64,000 bases of DNA from Treponema sp. UBA4377 (GTDB taxonomy: Bacteria > Spirochaetota > Spirochaetia > Treponematales > Treponemataceae), in the NCBI GenBank assembly GCA_002391235.1, contig DGRX01000015.1, positions 28,116 to 92,115 of the forward strand. The letters run 5' to 3'. Positions 41,380-50,166 of this stretch are shown piece after piece. Position numbers and translations under genes: made by a program. The notes under the pieces are model-generated. The model saw nothing but the letters and a program-made list of their open reading frames with translations, did no database searches and was not told the DNA's origin. Each line of letters starts with the position of its first letter. Position 1 is the first letter of the stretch.

Positions 41380-42126
41380 CTAATTGTGCTCGTTGTTTGC
41401 GTTGATTCCTATCGTTCCAAGAGGAAGAACATTGCTGTAATAAGTGGTGTACGTTGTGTCGCGGCCGATGGCCACCGCGTACATTGTCACATAATACGTA
41501 TTGTCTTCCACCGTTCCATTCTCAAAATCTTCGTCTCCGGACGCAGGCGGAGTGTATTTGTCCTTGGGAGTGTAGCCCGAACTTTCCTTGTCGTAACGGC
41601 CAAAGTCAAAAGTCTTGTTCATCCCCAGGACGCGGCGGGGCGTTTTGTAAAAAGCGGAGTCAATGCTTATTTGAGCGGTGTTGCCTATGCCCGTAGAAAC
41701 CTTCTCTTGGTTGTTCGTAAGCCTTATCTCAACCTTTTTGCCTTCATCAGCAATCAAGAGATAACCTCCGTCAGAAGTGAAAAGCTGCTTGTAGCCGTAA
41801 CCTATCATTCGGTTGGCGGCGGCTGAATAATCGCTGGAAGTGTTCACCGCGCTGATTGAGGCCCTATGGCTTTGCATTGTGGACTTGCTGGCGTAGATTC
41901 TGTAATAAACCGCCGTTCCCAAAAATCTAAAGCTAGTGTCAGGATTGGTGTTTACGGCAGAAGTAAAACTAAAGTATCGGGAGTCAGGGTCTACAGCGTC
42001 ATAAACCGGAGTGTGGATCGGGCCGGTTGGCGGACTTAGTGTGTAGTAAGTGTCAAGTCCGCAAGTTGTAAAAATGATTAAAGAAAAAAGAACGGAGGAC
42101 GCGAGAAGAAAAATGTTTTTTTTCAA
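41380..42126 (-). CDS. lipoprotein, unknown function
   Basis: A 248-residue protein with a signal peptide and a lipobox FTTC, so Cys22 would be lipidated. The mature part is rich in Ser, Thr and Tyr, with many beta-prone stretches (YFSFTSAVNTNPDTSF, TAVYYRIYASKS) and no recognisable domain. It follows the TPR membrane gene by 20 nt and is likely the last gene of that operon. Confidence 0.72.
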   Translation of the reverse strand: MKKNIFLLASSVLFSLIIFTTCGLDTYYTLSPPTGPIHTPVYDAVDPDSRYFSFTSAVNTNPDTSFRFLGTAVYYRIYASKSTMQSHRASISAVNTSSDYSAAANRMIGYGYKQLFTSDGGYLLIADEGKKVEIRLTNNQEKVSTGIGNTAQISIDSAFYKTPRRVLGMNKTFDFGRYDKESSGYTPKDKYTPPASGDEDFENGTVEDNTYYVTMYAVAIGRDTTYTTYYSNVLPLGTIGINANNEHN

Positions 42127-42146
42127 AGCGCCCTCCCTAAAAAAGG

Positions 42147-42857
42147 CTATTTTATCTTGCCCTTATTCTCCAAGTCCAACAATCGTGTCTTGGCCAAATC
42201 GTTCCAAGAATCGTTTGAGTTGCCCAAGTCGGCGATAGCCTTATAAGAAAGCTTGGCTCCCTCAAAGTCTCCGGCGGCTTCCTTAAGGCGGCCGGCGTTA
42301 AAGTAAGCGCGGCTTCTGTCAACAAAGCTCTTGTCGGCCGAAACTTTTTCGTAAAGCTTCAAGGCCTCTTCGCTCTGTCCCAATTCCTCGCAGGCCGCGG
42401 CGGCGTTAAAGCTGCACAAAGGCTCAAGGTAGCTTCCCTTTTTCTTTGAGGCCGCCTTAAGCCAAGCGTCTTTAGAAGCCTGCCAGTCTTTCTTTTGGCC
42501 GTAGATGTCGGCGGCCAGCATGTTGGCGCGCGCTCCCACGATTCCGCCCTTGTTCAAATATGGAGTCAAGTTGCTCAAAGCGGCGTCCTGCCTTGAGGCA
42601 AGCTCGCTGTCGTCGATGGAAGAAGCGTCCTTTGTAAAGGAATACTCAATCACCTCAATCTTGTCAAGGTTTTTGCGGGTGAGCGACAGGTTCACGTTAA
42701 AGTAAACGACATACGCCACGATCACAACGATCGCCGCGCAAAGAACGCCGGCAAGAAGCTTAAAATTCTTGCCCAAAAATTCACCAAGCTTTTGCTCGCT
42801 CGAAAGGTTTTTCTTTTCCGAGGCGGCGCCCTTCATCTTTACGATATTGTCAGCCAT
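42147..42857 (-). CDS. membrane-anchored TPR protein
   Basis: A 236-residue protein: cytoplasmic N-terminus, one membrane helix (about 36-58, LLAGVLCAAIVVIVAYVVYF), then periplasmic tetratricopeptide repeats (NMLAADIYGQKKDWQASKDAWLKA; ACEELGQSEEALKLYEKV; FNAGRLKEAAGDFEGAKLSYKA). The layout resembles YfgM-type proteins. The ATG at 42857 follows GGAG, whereas a start 12 nt upstream overlaps that site. Confidence 0.8.
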   Translation of the reverse strand: MADNIVKMKGAASEKKNLSSEQKLGEFLGKNFKLLAGVLCAAIVVIVAYVVYFNVNLSLTRKNLDKIEVIEYSFTKDASSIDDSELASRQDAALSNLTPYLNKGGIVGARANMLAADIYGQKKDWQASKDAWLKAASKKKGSYLEPLCSFNAAAACEELGQSEEALKLYEKVSADKSFVDRSRAYFNAGRLKEAAGDFEGAKLSYKAIADLGNSNDSWNDLAKTRLLDLENKGKIK

Positions 42858-42880
42858 AATATTCTCCAAACAATGTTAAA

Positions 42881-44416
42881 TTACTGTCTTATTCCAAGCT
42901 CAACCAAAAGGCGCGAAAGGTAAGTCCGCTGGATGCCCAAAGAGGCGGCCACGTCGGCTTGCTTCGCTCCGCTGGTTTGCAAGGCGCGCTCAATGTAGTA
43001 TTTCTTAAACTCATTAACCGCGTCTTTAAGCGTCTGCCCGCTTTGGGGAACAAAGCCCCTTTGCGTTGCGGAACTTTCAGAGTCGCCCGGAATGTCCGCG
43101 GGAATCTGAAGGTTTTGCGCGCTTATCAAGGGCGGCGTTCCAAGAACGCAAGCCCTTTCTATTGAGTTTTCCAATTCGCGAACGTTGCCCGGCCAATAAT
43201 AATTGTAAAGGACCTCGTTGGCGTCGTCGGTAAACCCCTTGAAATTCTTTTTTGTCTCGCCGGAAAACTTTTGCAAAAAGTAGTCCGCCAAGGGCCTGAT
43301 GTCGTCGCGCCGTTCCCGCAATGGCGGAATTCTAAGCGGAACAACGTTCAGCCTGTAGAACAAATCGTCGCGGAACTTTCCTTCCCTGACCATTTGCTCC
43401 AAATCTTTATTTGTGGCGCACACGATTCTAACGTCAACGCTAATCGTTTCGCTAGAGCCCACGCGCTCAAATTTTTTGTCTTGAATGGCCCTAAGCAGCT
43501 TTGCCTGCAACTCCAACGGAATCTCGCCAATCTCGTCCAAGAAAAGCGTTCCGCCGTCGGCCATTTCAAAGCGTCCTTTTCGACAACTGCTGGCGTCAGT
43601 GTAGGCGCCCTTAGCGTGTCCAAAAAGCTCGTCTTCCAAAAGGGACTGGCTTAAGGCCGCGCAGTTTACGCGGACAAAAGGCTTGTCCCGTCTTGGGCTT
43701 CGCAAGTGCAGCTGCTCGGCGAAAAGCTCCTTGCCTACGCCGCTTTCTCCGGTAATCATGACCGAAGAAGTGGTTTGGGCGGCCGCGTCAGCCACTCGCG
43801 CCAGGTCGGAGATGCACGCGCTTTTCGCGATGAAAACGTGGTATTCCCCGCCTTGCTTTATGTTGTCGTTCAGCGCAAAGATTGTGTCCTTGGCCTCGCG
43901 GTAGCTGGCGGCGTTGGCGTAGGCGATTCCGGCTTGGCGCGCCAAAATCGTCATAAGCTCAAGGTCCTCTTGCGAGAAGTGCCTGCCGCCAGTCTTGTTT
44001 ATCAGTTCTATAACGCCGATGAACTCGTCTCCGTTTGTCATCGGAAGCGCGATCATCGTGTTTGTAATGTAGCCGGTTTTGTTTTGAACGCGGTCAAAAA
44101 AGCGCTCGTCCTTGTTGGCGTCGTTCAAAAGCAAGGGCTTTTTGTGCCGGGCAACCCAGCCGGCCAAACTGTTCTTGCCGACAACGATGTTCTTGGCCTC
44201 GGCGCCTTTTGGCCCCAAAGCGACCGCAAAACGCAACGAATCCCCGCCCTTTTGCGCAAGCAAAAGCGATGAGGACTCGCATTCAATCAGCTTCATCGCC
44301 GCTTCAAGAATGTAGGCCATCAAACCGTCAACGTCGGAAAACTTTAAGTTGATTCCGGCGCTGATGTCAATGAGCGCTTTTAATTTATCGGTATAAGCAA
44401 ATTCCGTGGCGCCCAT
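42881..44416 (-). CDS. sigma54-dependent transcriptional activator with GAF domain
   Basis: A 511-residue enhancer-binding protein: GAF sensor (about 25-175), AAA+ domain with Walker A GESGVGKE (223-230), sigma54-contact loop GAYTDA (270-275, where GAFTGA is standard), LFLDEIGEIP near 291, and a C-terminal Fis-type helix-turn-helix (KQADVAASLGIQRTYLSRLL). There is no receiver domain, so it probably responds to a small ligand. It lies 11 nt after rpsA with no promoter evident between. Targets are not visible. Confidence 0.92.
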   Translation of the reverse strand: MGATEFAYTDKLKALIDISAGINLKFSDVDGLMAYILEAAMKLIECESSSLLLAQKGGDSLRFAVALGPKGAEAKNIVVGKNSLAGWVARHKKPLLLNDANKDERFFDRVQNKTGYITNTMIALPMTNGDEFIGVIELINKTGGRHFSQEDLELMTILARQAGIAYANAASYREAKDTIFALNDNIKQGGEYHVFIAKSACISDLARVADAAAQTTSSVMITGESGVGKELFAEQLHLRSPRRDKPFVRVNCAALSQSLLEDELFGHAKGAYTDASSCRKGRFEMADGGTLFLDEIGEIPLELQAKLLRAIQDKKFERVGSSETISVDVRIVCATNKDLEQMVREGKFRDDLFYRLNVVPLRIPPLRERRDDIRPLADYFLQKFSGETKKNFKGFTDDANEVLYNYYWPGNVRELENSIERACVLGTPPLISAQNLQIPADIPGDSESSATQRGFVPQSGQTLKDAVNEFKKYYIERALQTSGAKQADVAASLGIQRTYLSRLLVELGIRQ

Positions 44417-44427
44417 TGACTTACGCG

Positions 44428-46137
44428 CTAGTTGTCCTTTTTGGCGTTAAGCGCGTCGCCCAAAGTGTAGGCGCCGTCGTCGTCGTTGGAAGAAGAACTC
44501 ATGTACTGGCTGATCTCGTCGCGCTGCTGCTTCTTTTTGAACTCGCGAACGCTAAAGGCAACCTGCTCTTTGTCCTTCTTTACGTCAACGACATACACGT
44601 TGATTTTGTCGCCAACATTGTACTTTTTAACGGCTTCCTCGTAGGGAGTCTCGCGGTCTTCGCTAAGGTTGGACTTGTTGATGAGTCCTTCGATTCCAAC
44701 CGGTGTCTTTACAAAGACGCCAAAGTCAGTGATAGAAGTGATCTCGCCTTCGAGCGTTGAGCCGGGCTGGTACTCTTCGGCAAACTTTTGCCAAGGATCG
44801 TCAGTCAACTGCTTGAGGCCAACCTTGATGCGATGCTGCTCGGGGTCGTTTTCGATAACGACGGCGTCAACTTCCTGGTCAACCTTAAGCTCGCTGCCCG
44901 GATGCTTGACCTTCTTTGTCCAAGAAATGTCGTCTCCGTGCAAGAAGCCGTCGATTCCGTCCTCGATGGAAATGAAGGCGCCGGAATTTGTGATCTTGAC
45001 GACCTTTCCGTGAATCTTGGTTCCGACAGGATATTTTTCGGCGATTGAATCCCAGGGATTCTCAGTGACTTGCTTGAGTCCGAGCGAAACGCGGCCGGCC
45101 TGAATGTCGTATCCCAAAATCATGCATTCGATTTCGTCGCCGATCTTGAGAACGTCGGAAGGCTTGTTGACCTTCTTTGTCCAGCTGAATTCTGAAATGT
45201 GGGCCAAGCCCTCGATTCCTTCCTCCAACTCGATGAAGGCGCCAAAGTCTGTCAGCTTTGTGACCTTGCCCTTTACGATGTCGTTGACGTGGTACTTTTC
45301 CTCAAAGTGAACCCACGGATCTTCGGCAAAGTGCTTGAGAGAAAGGTTGATGCGCTTTTCCTCTGGGTCAAGGCGGATAACCTTAAGCTCGATTTCCTGG
45401 CCCTTCTTTACAAAGTCTTTGGGGCGTGTTACGTGGCCCCAGCTCATGTCGTTGATGTGGAGCAAGCCGTCAAAGCCGCCCAAGTCGATAAAGGCGCCAA
45501 AGCTTGTGAATGATTTTACGACGCCCTTGACGCTGGCGCCGATTTGAGTCTCCGCGAAGAACTTGTCGCGGGCTGTGTTCATCTGCTCTTCCAAGTAGCG
45601 GCGGCGGTTTACGACCACGTTGGCCTTGTTGTCAGAGTAGAGGCGCTCTATATAAAATTTGCCCTTTGTTCCAAGCAAGCTTTCGGGCTTTTCAACCTTC
45701 TGGCTGTCAGACTGGCTGATCGGAAGGAAGGCGTGAATGTCGCCGCCAAGAGCGACGTCGAATCCGCCCTTAACGACTTTTTCTATCGTTCCGTCAACAA
45801 CCGTCTTTTCGTCAAACGCCTTGCGAACGTCTTTCCACATTTGCTTGGCGTCGGCTTTTGCTTTAGAAACTTCAGGACCGTTTCTACCATCTTTTCTAAG
45901 AAGAACTACTGTTACAGTGTCTCCAGTCTTGGGCAAGTCTCCCGCGAATTCTGAAACGGGGATTTTTCCCTCAGACTTGTATCCAATGTCGATGAATACA
46001 TATTCGTCTGTCACAGCGATAACTGATCCGTCAACAAGCTGGCCGTCTTCAAGCGGCTTAAGGTTGTTGAGAGACTCCTCTAATTGTGTTTGGATTGAGT
46101 CTTTGGCTCCTTCCATTTCCACTTCCATCTTTTCCAT
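44428..46137 (-). CDS. rpsA: 30S ribosomal protein S1
   Basis: 569 residues with six S1 RNA-binding repeats (GSVIAVTDEYVFIDIGYKSEG, GVVKSFTSFGAFIDLGGFDG, GKVTKLTDFGAFIELEEGIEG and three more). It recruits mRNA to the 30S subunit. AAAGGAT precedes the ATG. Placement directly after cmk is the common bacterial arrangement. The repeats are collinear and complete. Confidence 0.96.
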   Translation of the reverse strand: MEKMEVEMEGAKDSIQTQLEESLNNLKPLEDGQLVDGSVIAVTDEYVFIDIGYKSEGKIPVSEFAGDLPKTGDTVTVVLLRKDGRNGPEVSKAKADAKQMWKDVRKAFDEKTVVDGTIEKVVKGGFDVALGGDIHAFLPISQSDSQKVEKPESLLGTKGKFYIERLYSDNKANVVVNRRRYLEEQMNTARDKFFAETQIGASVKGVVKSFTSFGAFIDLGGFDGLLHINDMSWGHVTRPKDFVKKGQEIELKVIRLDPEEKRINLSLKHFAEDPWVHFEEKYHVNDIVKGKVTKLTDFGAFIELEEGIEGLAHISEFSWTKKVNKPSDVLKIGDEIECMILGYDIQAGRVSLGLKQVTENPWDSIAEKYPVGTKIHGKVVKITNSGAFISIEDGIDGFLHGDDISWTKKVKHPGSELKVDQEVDAVVIENDPEQHRIKVGLKQLTDDPWQKFAEEYQPGSTLEGEITSITDFGVFVKTPVGIEGLINKSNLSEDRETPYEEAVKKYNVGDKINVYVVDVKKDKEQVAFSVREFKKKQQRDEISQYMSSSSNDDDGAYTLGDALNAKKDN

Positions 46138-46151
46138 TTTTTATCCTTTCA

Positions 46152-46781
46152 CTAGTGAATTTTGCTAAGTATTCTATCACAAACTTCTTCTATAGTCAAG
46201 TCTGAGGTGTCGATGTAAACCGCGTCGGGAGCGCGCTTTAGGGCGCCGACAGCCTTGGCCTTGTCAAGCTCGTCGCGCTTTTTTATCGCCTCTTTTATCT
46301 CTTCAAGCGTCATTCCGCTGACTCCTTGGTCGTAGCGGCGCTGGGCCTGGACGTCGAGCGAGGCGTCAAGGTAAAACTTGTGTTCGGCGTTGGGAAATAC
46401 GACCGTCGTCATGTCGCGGCCCTCGCAGACGATGCTTTGGCTTTTTGTGATTTCATGCATGCGAGCGTCGGCGATTTGGCGGATTTGCGGAATCGCGCTG
46501 ACCTGGCTTGTGTTGGCGCTGACTTTGTCCTCGTGCAGGCGCGATTCCACGTCCGTTCCGTTTAGAATCAAATGGGAATCCTTGTAGTCAAGCGTGAGCG
46601 TCTTTGCAAAGTCGATGACGGCCTGGGGATTTGAGATGTCGATTGAATTTTCAAGGCAGGCCAAGGTTATCGCGCGGTAAAAGCTTCCCGAATTAAGGTA
46701 AGTTATGCCTAATTTTTTTGCGATTATGCCGGCGATTGTGCTTTTTCCGGTTCCGGCCGGTCCGTCGATTGCGATTATCAT
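46152..46781 (-). CDS. cmk: cytidylate kinase
   Basis: Phosphorylates CMP/dCMP. 209 residues with P-loop DGPAGTGKST, LNSGSFYRA, the EGRDMTTVVFPNA segment and AQRRYDQG. Its AAGGAG ribosome-binding site is formed by the final Lys-Glu codons of rluB, one codon plus the stop upstream. Confidence 0.96.
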   Translation of the reverse strand: MIIAIDGPAGTGKSTIAGIIAKKLGITYLNSGSFYRAITLACLENSIDISNPQAVIDFAKTLTLDYKDSHLILNGTDVESRLHEDKVSANTSQVSAIPQIRQIADARMHEITKSQSIVCEGRDMTTVVFPNAEHKFYLDASLDVQAQRRYDQGVSGMTLEEIKEAIKKRDELDKAKAVGALKRAPDAVYIDTSDLTIEEVCDRILSKIH

Positions 46782-47507
46782 TTACAACTCCTTTGTCGTG
46801 GCCTCGCCTAGCAGTTCCTGGACCTCAAAAGGCTCAAGGTCGCGGAATTCGCCGGGGGCCATTTCGTTTATGTTGATGTTTCCGATTCTGACGCGGCAGA
46901 GGCGCTTGATCGCCGCCCCGCGGGACTCAAAAACGCGCCTGATTTCGCGGTTCTTTCCTTCCACCAAAACAACCGCCATCCTGTGGGAATTAAGCTCGCG
47001 AGCGCTTTTTGCCTTGTAAAAAACGCCGTCAACGCGCATTCCCCTTTCAAAGTCTTGGTCCAAGCCGCGGGGCAAGGGAAGGCTTGTGTCAACCACGTAC
47101 TCTTTTTCGACCTCGGCGCTGGGGTGCGAAAGAATTTTGGCAAAGCGTCCGTCGTTGGTAAAGATTATGAGGCCGCAGCTGAACATGTCCAAGCGGCCCA
47201 CGTTGTAAAGGCGCTCGGAATACTTTTCCTTTAGGAGATCCGCGGCAACGGGGCGGCCTTTTTCGTCGGACATCGAGCAAACGTAGCCGACCGGCTTGTT
47301 GAGCAAAACGTAGCGCTTTGCCTTTTCGGCAAAGACTTCTTTTCCGTCAACAAAAACCTTGTCGCCCGGCCCCACTTTCGTTCCAAGCTCGGTGATTACA
47401 GTTCCGTTGACAGAAACGCGGCCGTCCAAAATGATTTTTTCGCTCGCGCGGCGGCTTGCCACGCCAGCGTGGGCCAAAAAAGCCTGCAAACGCTCCTTAT
47501 CTTGCAA
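46782..47507 (-). CDS. rluB: 23S rRNA pseudouridine synthase, RsuA/RluB family
   Basis: 241 residues: N-terminal S4 domain (LQAFLAHAGVASRRASEK) and catalytic domain with the active-site Asp in NVGRLDMFSCG and ECALTAFF-free RsuA core ending ELNSHRMAVVLVEGKNREIR. The start is TTG at 47507, 11 nt inside scpB, preceded by GAGAGG at 7 nt. scpB-rluB-cmk-rpsA is a typical conserved run. RluB versus RsuA specificity is assigned from context. Confidence 0.9.
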   Translation of the reverse strand: MQDKERLQAFLAHAGVASRRASEKIILDGRVSVNGTVITELGTKVGPGDKVFVDGKEVFAEKAKRYVLLNKPVGYVCSMSDEKGRPVAADLLKEKYSERLYNVGRLDMFSCGLIIFTNDGRFAKILSHPSAEVEKEYVVDTSLPLPRGLDQDFERGMRVDGVFYKAKSARELNSHRMAVVLVEGKNREIRRVFESRGAAIKRLCRVRIGNININEMAPGEFRDLEPFEVQELLGEATTKEL

Positions 47508-48042
47508 GCTCGAACCTCTCTTCCTCTTCCTGGTCCAGCTTTGGCAGTTCCGCGATGGAATTCAGGCGGAAGAATTTCAGGAAGTCCTTTGTGGTTCCGT
47601 ACTGGGTGGGCTTTCCGGGAATGTCCTTTTTGCCCACTTCCTTGATAAGGTTTCGCTCAATCAAAAGGCGGATCATGTTGTCGGCGCTTACGCCGCGAAT
47701 TCCTTCGATTTCGGCGCGGGTTATCGGCTGCGAGTACGCGATTATGCTAAGGGTTTCCATCGCGCTGCGGGAAAGGCGGCCTTCGCTCTTGGAGCCGTAG
47801 CGCTCCTTGACCAAGTCCCAGATTTTCTTTTTGGGGGTGAGGGCCCAGCCGCCCGTAATCATTTGCAATTCAAGGCCGGAATTTTCGGCCGAATACTTTT
47901 CCTTTAATGCTTCAAGCGTCTTTTGAACGATTTCCTCCGACAGGCCCGAAACCATCGCCAAGGACTTTTCGGCCAAGGGCTCGCTTTCCAAAAACAATAT
48001 GGCCTCGATAAGGGCCGCTTCGTTGTCAAGATTCATTTCCAT
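47497..48042 (-). CDS. scpB: segregation and condensation protein B
   Basis: A 181-residue partner of SMC-ScpA in chromosome organisation. Winged-helix signatures: ALIEAILFLESEPL, RLSRSAMETLSIIAYSQPITRAEIEGIRGV and PTQYGTTKDFLKFF. The ATG at 48042 has no Shine-Dalgarno and lies 9 nt after a TATAGT -10 box; a second in-frame ATG is six bases later. scpA is not adjacent in this window. Confidence 0.94.
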   Translation of the reverse strand: MEMNLDNEAALIEAILFLESEPLAEKSLAMVSGLSEEIVQKTLEALKEKYSAENSGLELQMITGGWALTPKKKIWDLVKERYGSKSEGRLSRSAMETLSIIAYSQPITRAEIEGIRGVSADNMIRLLIERNLIKEVGKKDIPGKPTQYGTTKDFLKFFRLNSIAELPKLDQEEEERFELAR

Positions 48043-48051
48043 AGCGCGTCC

Positions 48052-48080
48052 ACTATATCAGTTTTGGAGCGGAAATTCAA
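48052..48080 (-). promoter_or_regulatory. scpB promoter, leaderless configuration
   Basis: On the minus strand TTGAAT (48080-48075), 17 nt, TATAGT (48057-48052), then 9 nt to the ATG at 48042. Confidence 0.75.
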
Positions 48081-48109
48081 GCGGAGAATTTTTTGAAAAA
48101 AGGCGAAAA

Positions 48110-48151
48110 TTAACTTGCATAATAAGTTAATTTAAGTTAAAATAAAGTTAA
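48110..48151 (+). promoter_or_regulatory. promoter with repeat-array operator for the AAA ATPase gene
   Basis: Promoter TTGCAT (48115-48120), 17 nt, TAAAAT (48138-48143). Over it lie AAGTTAA at 48124, 48134 and 48145 (10-11 bp apart, so on one helix face) and an inverted copy TTAACTT at 48110-48116. ATTAACTT/AAGTTAAT forms an 8-bp dyad across the -35. This looks like a repressor operator. A strong AAGGAGG (48167-48173) precedes the ATG. Confidence 0.65.
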
Positions 48152-48179
48152 GAAAACAGGAACGCTAAGGAGGCCCAAA

Positions 48180-49979
48180 ATGAATTACGAAGAAATATTG
48201 CGAAGGCTGCAAGAATTGCCTCCGGGCGGCCTTACAAAAAAAAGAATCAACGGAAAAGAATACACTTACTACCAGTGGACCCAAGACAAAAAACAGCGCT
48301 CCCGCAGCGTCGGCCCGGAAGAAGCGGCCCTGCTTAAAAAGCAAATAGAAGAGCGCAAGGCCTTGCAAAAACAGTTAAGCGGCCACCCTCAAGTTTTTTA
48401 CGCAATCCCCCGCTCCCCCGCTTTTACAGCCCTTGCGGACAGCGAAAGCCAGTTTGCCACCGACGTAAGGATTGGAGAAAGCCTTGACAATTTCGCCGCC
48501 TCGACAAGCGCGTACAAAAAGCGCGACATATTTCCAATACTCAACGATTACATACAAGGCGACTCCCACGACAAAGTCTTTATCCTTTACGGACTAAGAC
48601 GAACCGGCAAAACAACAATGATACGGCAAACGATTTACGGAATGAGCGCCGCGCAAAGAAAAAAAACGGTGTTTATGCAAATAAACGCCAACAACAGTTT
48701 GGCCGACGTAAACAACGACCTTAAAAAATTGGAAAAAGCCGGATACAAGTACGTCTTTATCGACGAAGTAACCTTAATGGAAGACTTTATAGAAGGCGCG
48801 GCGCTTTTTTCGGACGTGTACGCCTCCAGCGGAATGAAAATAGTCCTTTCGGGCACGGACTCATTGGGCTTTGTTTTTTCCGAAGACGAGCAGCTTTACG
48901 ACCGCTGCGTGTTGCTTCACACTACTTTCATACCCTTCCGCGAATTTGCCACAGTATTGGGAATAAACGACTTGGACGAATACATTCGTTACGGCGGAAC
49001 GATGAGCAAGAGCGGGCAAAACTACAACAAAGGAATTTTCTCGACCAAGCAAAGCGCCGACGAATACGTAAACACAGCCATCGCGCGCAACATACAACAC
49101 TCGCTAAAAAACTACCAATACGAAGGCCACTTTAGAAACCTGTACGAACTGTACGAAAAGAACGAACTTACAAGCGCGATAAACAGAATCGTAGAAGACA
49201 TGAACCACAGGTTTACGGTAAGCGTCCTTACCCAGGACTTTAAGTCGCACGACTTTGGCCTTGCGCGCGCGAACCTTCGCCGCGACCGCAAAAACCCAAG
49301 CAACGTTCTGGACCAAGTCGACAAAAGCGCGCTTACGCTCAACCTAAAAAAAATGCTTGAAATCCTTAACAAAAACGAGCAAAGCGTTCAAATAAAGGAC
49401 CAGCACAAAATCGAAATAAAAGAATACCTTGACCTTCTTGACCTTACCTGCGACATCGACTTGGTCAACATGACAAATCTTAACGACGGTCAAAAGCTGA
49501 CGGTCTTTAGCCAGCCGGGCTTGCGCTACTCGCAGGCGGAATACCTTATAAAAAGCCTTTTGCTTGACGAACGCTTTAAAGAGCTTTCGCTGATAGAGCG
49601 AAAGCAAATAGAGGCCCGAATGCTAGAAGAAATCAAGGGCCGAATGTTGGAAGAAATCGTTTTGCTGGAAACAAAAAAAGCCTTCGCTCAAAAGCAAGTC
49701 TTTAAGCTGCAATTTGCCGTGGGCGAATTTGACATGGTGGTGTTTGACGAACAAAACGCCTCCAACGAAATTTTTGAGATAAAACATTCCGACCAAATAT
49801 CAAGCGAGCAATACCGCCACCTTGTTGACAAAGAAAAGCTTTTGCAAACCGAACGCCGCTACGGAACGATTACAAAGCGGACAGTCCTTTACCAAGGAGA
49901 AGACGCCACGCTTGACAACGGAATAGAATTCCGCAATGTAAAGGAATACCTTTTGGCATTAAAAACGACGGCGGCCTAG
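48180..49979 (+). CDS. AAA ATPase with C-terminal PD-(D/E)XK-like domain
   Basis: 599 residues in three parts. Residues 1-66 are a small basic domain with INGKEYTYYQW and an IEERKALQKQL helix, a type found at the N-termini of nucleic-acid-associated proteins (DUF6788-like as I recall). Residues 110-330 are an ATPase of the AAA_14/DUF4143 type: Walker A GLRRTGKTT (138-146), Walker B YVFIDEV, and a sensor-like LSGTDSLGF. The C-terminus (about 490-590) has GEFDMVV then FEIKHS, matching the Asp...Glu-x-Lys core of PD-(D/E)XK nucleases. Single-gene unit; possibly an antitoxin/defence or mobile-element-related ATPase. Its stop shares a CTAG with the convergent remnant. Confidence 0.8.
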   Translation: MNYEEILRRLQELPPGGLTKKRINGKEYTYYQWTQDKKQRSRSVGPEEAALLKKQIEERKALQKQLSGHPQVFYAIPRSPAFTALADSESQFATDVRIGESLDNFAASTSAYKKRDIFPILNDYIQGDSHDKVFILYGLRRTGKTTMIRQTIYGMSAAQRKKTVFMQINANNSLADVNNDLKKLEKAGYKYVFIDEVTLMEDFIEGAALFSDVYASSGMKIVLSGTDSLGFVFSEDEQLYDRCVLLHTTFIPFREFATVLGINDLDEYIRYGGTMSKSGQNYNKGIFSTKQSADEYVNTAIARNIQHSLKNYQYEGHFRNLYELYEKNELTSAINRIVEDMNHRFTVSVLTQDFKSHDFGLARANLRRDRKNPSNVLDQVDKSALTLNLKKMLEILNKNEQSVQIKDQHKIEIKEYLDLLDLTCDIDLVNMTNLNDGQKLTVFSQPGLRYSQAEYLIKSLLLDERFKELSLIERKQIEARMLEEIKGRMLEEIVLLETKKAFAQKQVFKLQFAVGEFDMVVFDEQNASNEIFEIKHSDQISSEQYRHLVDKEKLLQTERRYGTITKRTVLYQGEDATLDNGIEFRNVKEYLLALKTTAA

Positions 49980-50161
49980 AACTGGCGGATGGCGCGGACG
50001 TTGTGCAATGAGTCCTTATAAGCGGAATCATAGGGGACAACCGTAGCATAATTTTTCATCGTGCCAGTTCCATTCCAAATCGTCGAGGACCAATAAGGAC
50101 CGCTGCCCACACTAACCGCGGGCGAGCCGATTTTACCTATTGCGTTGTTCACCGTGTCTTT
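49976..50161 (-). pseudogene. remnant of a DUF1566/Lcl-type C-terminal domain
   Basis: A frame of about 60 codons ending GPYWSSTIWNGTGTMKN...NVRAIRQF resembles the C-terminus of DUF1566 (Lcl_C) domains common in treponemal lipoproteins. It has no start or upstream domain and abuts, in another frame, the stop of the beta-helix lipoprotein (50167). It is probably the tail of a larger lipoprotein gene lost by deletion or frameshift. Its stop overlaps the ATPase stop (CTAG, 49976-49979). Confidence 0.6.
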
Positions 50162-50166
50162 AGCCC

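Noticed and set aside
48124..48151. Short CRISPR-like array
   Set aside because: Units are only 7 bp with 3-4 bp spacers and overlie a promoter; this is an operator pattern. No CRISPR array or cas gene was seen anywhere in the window.
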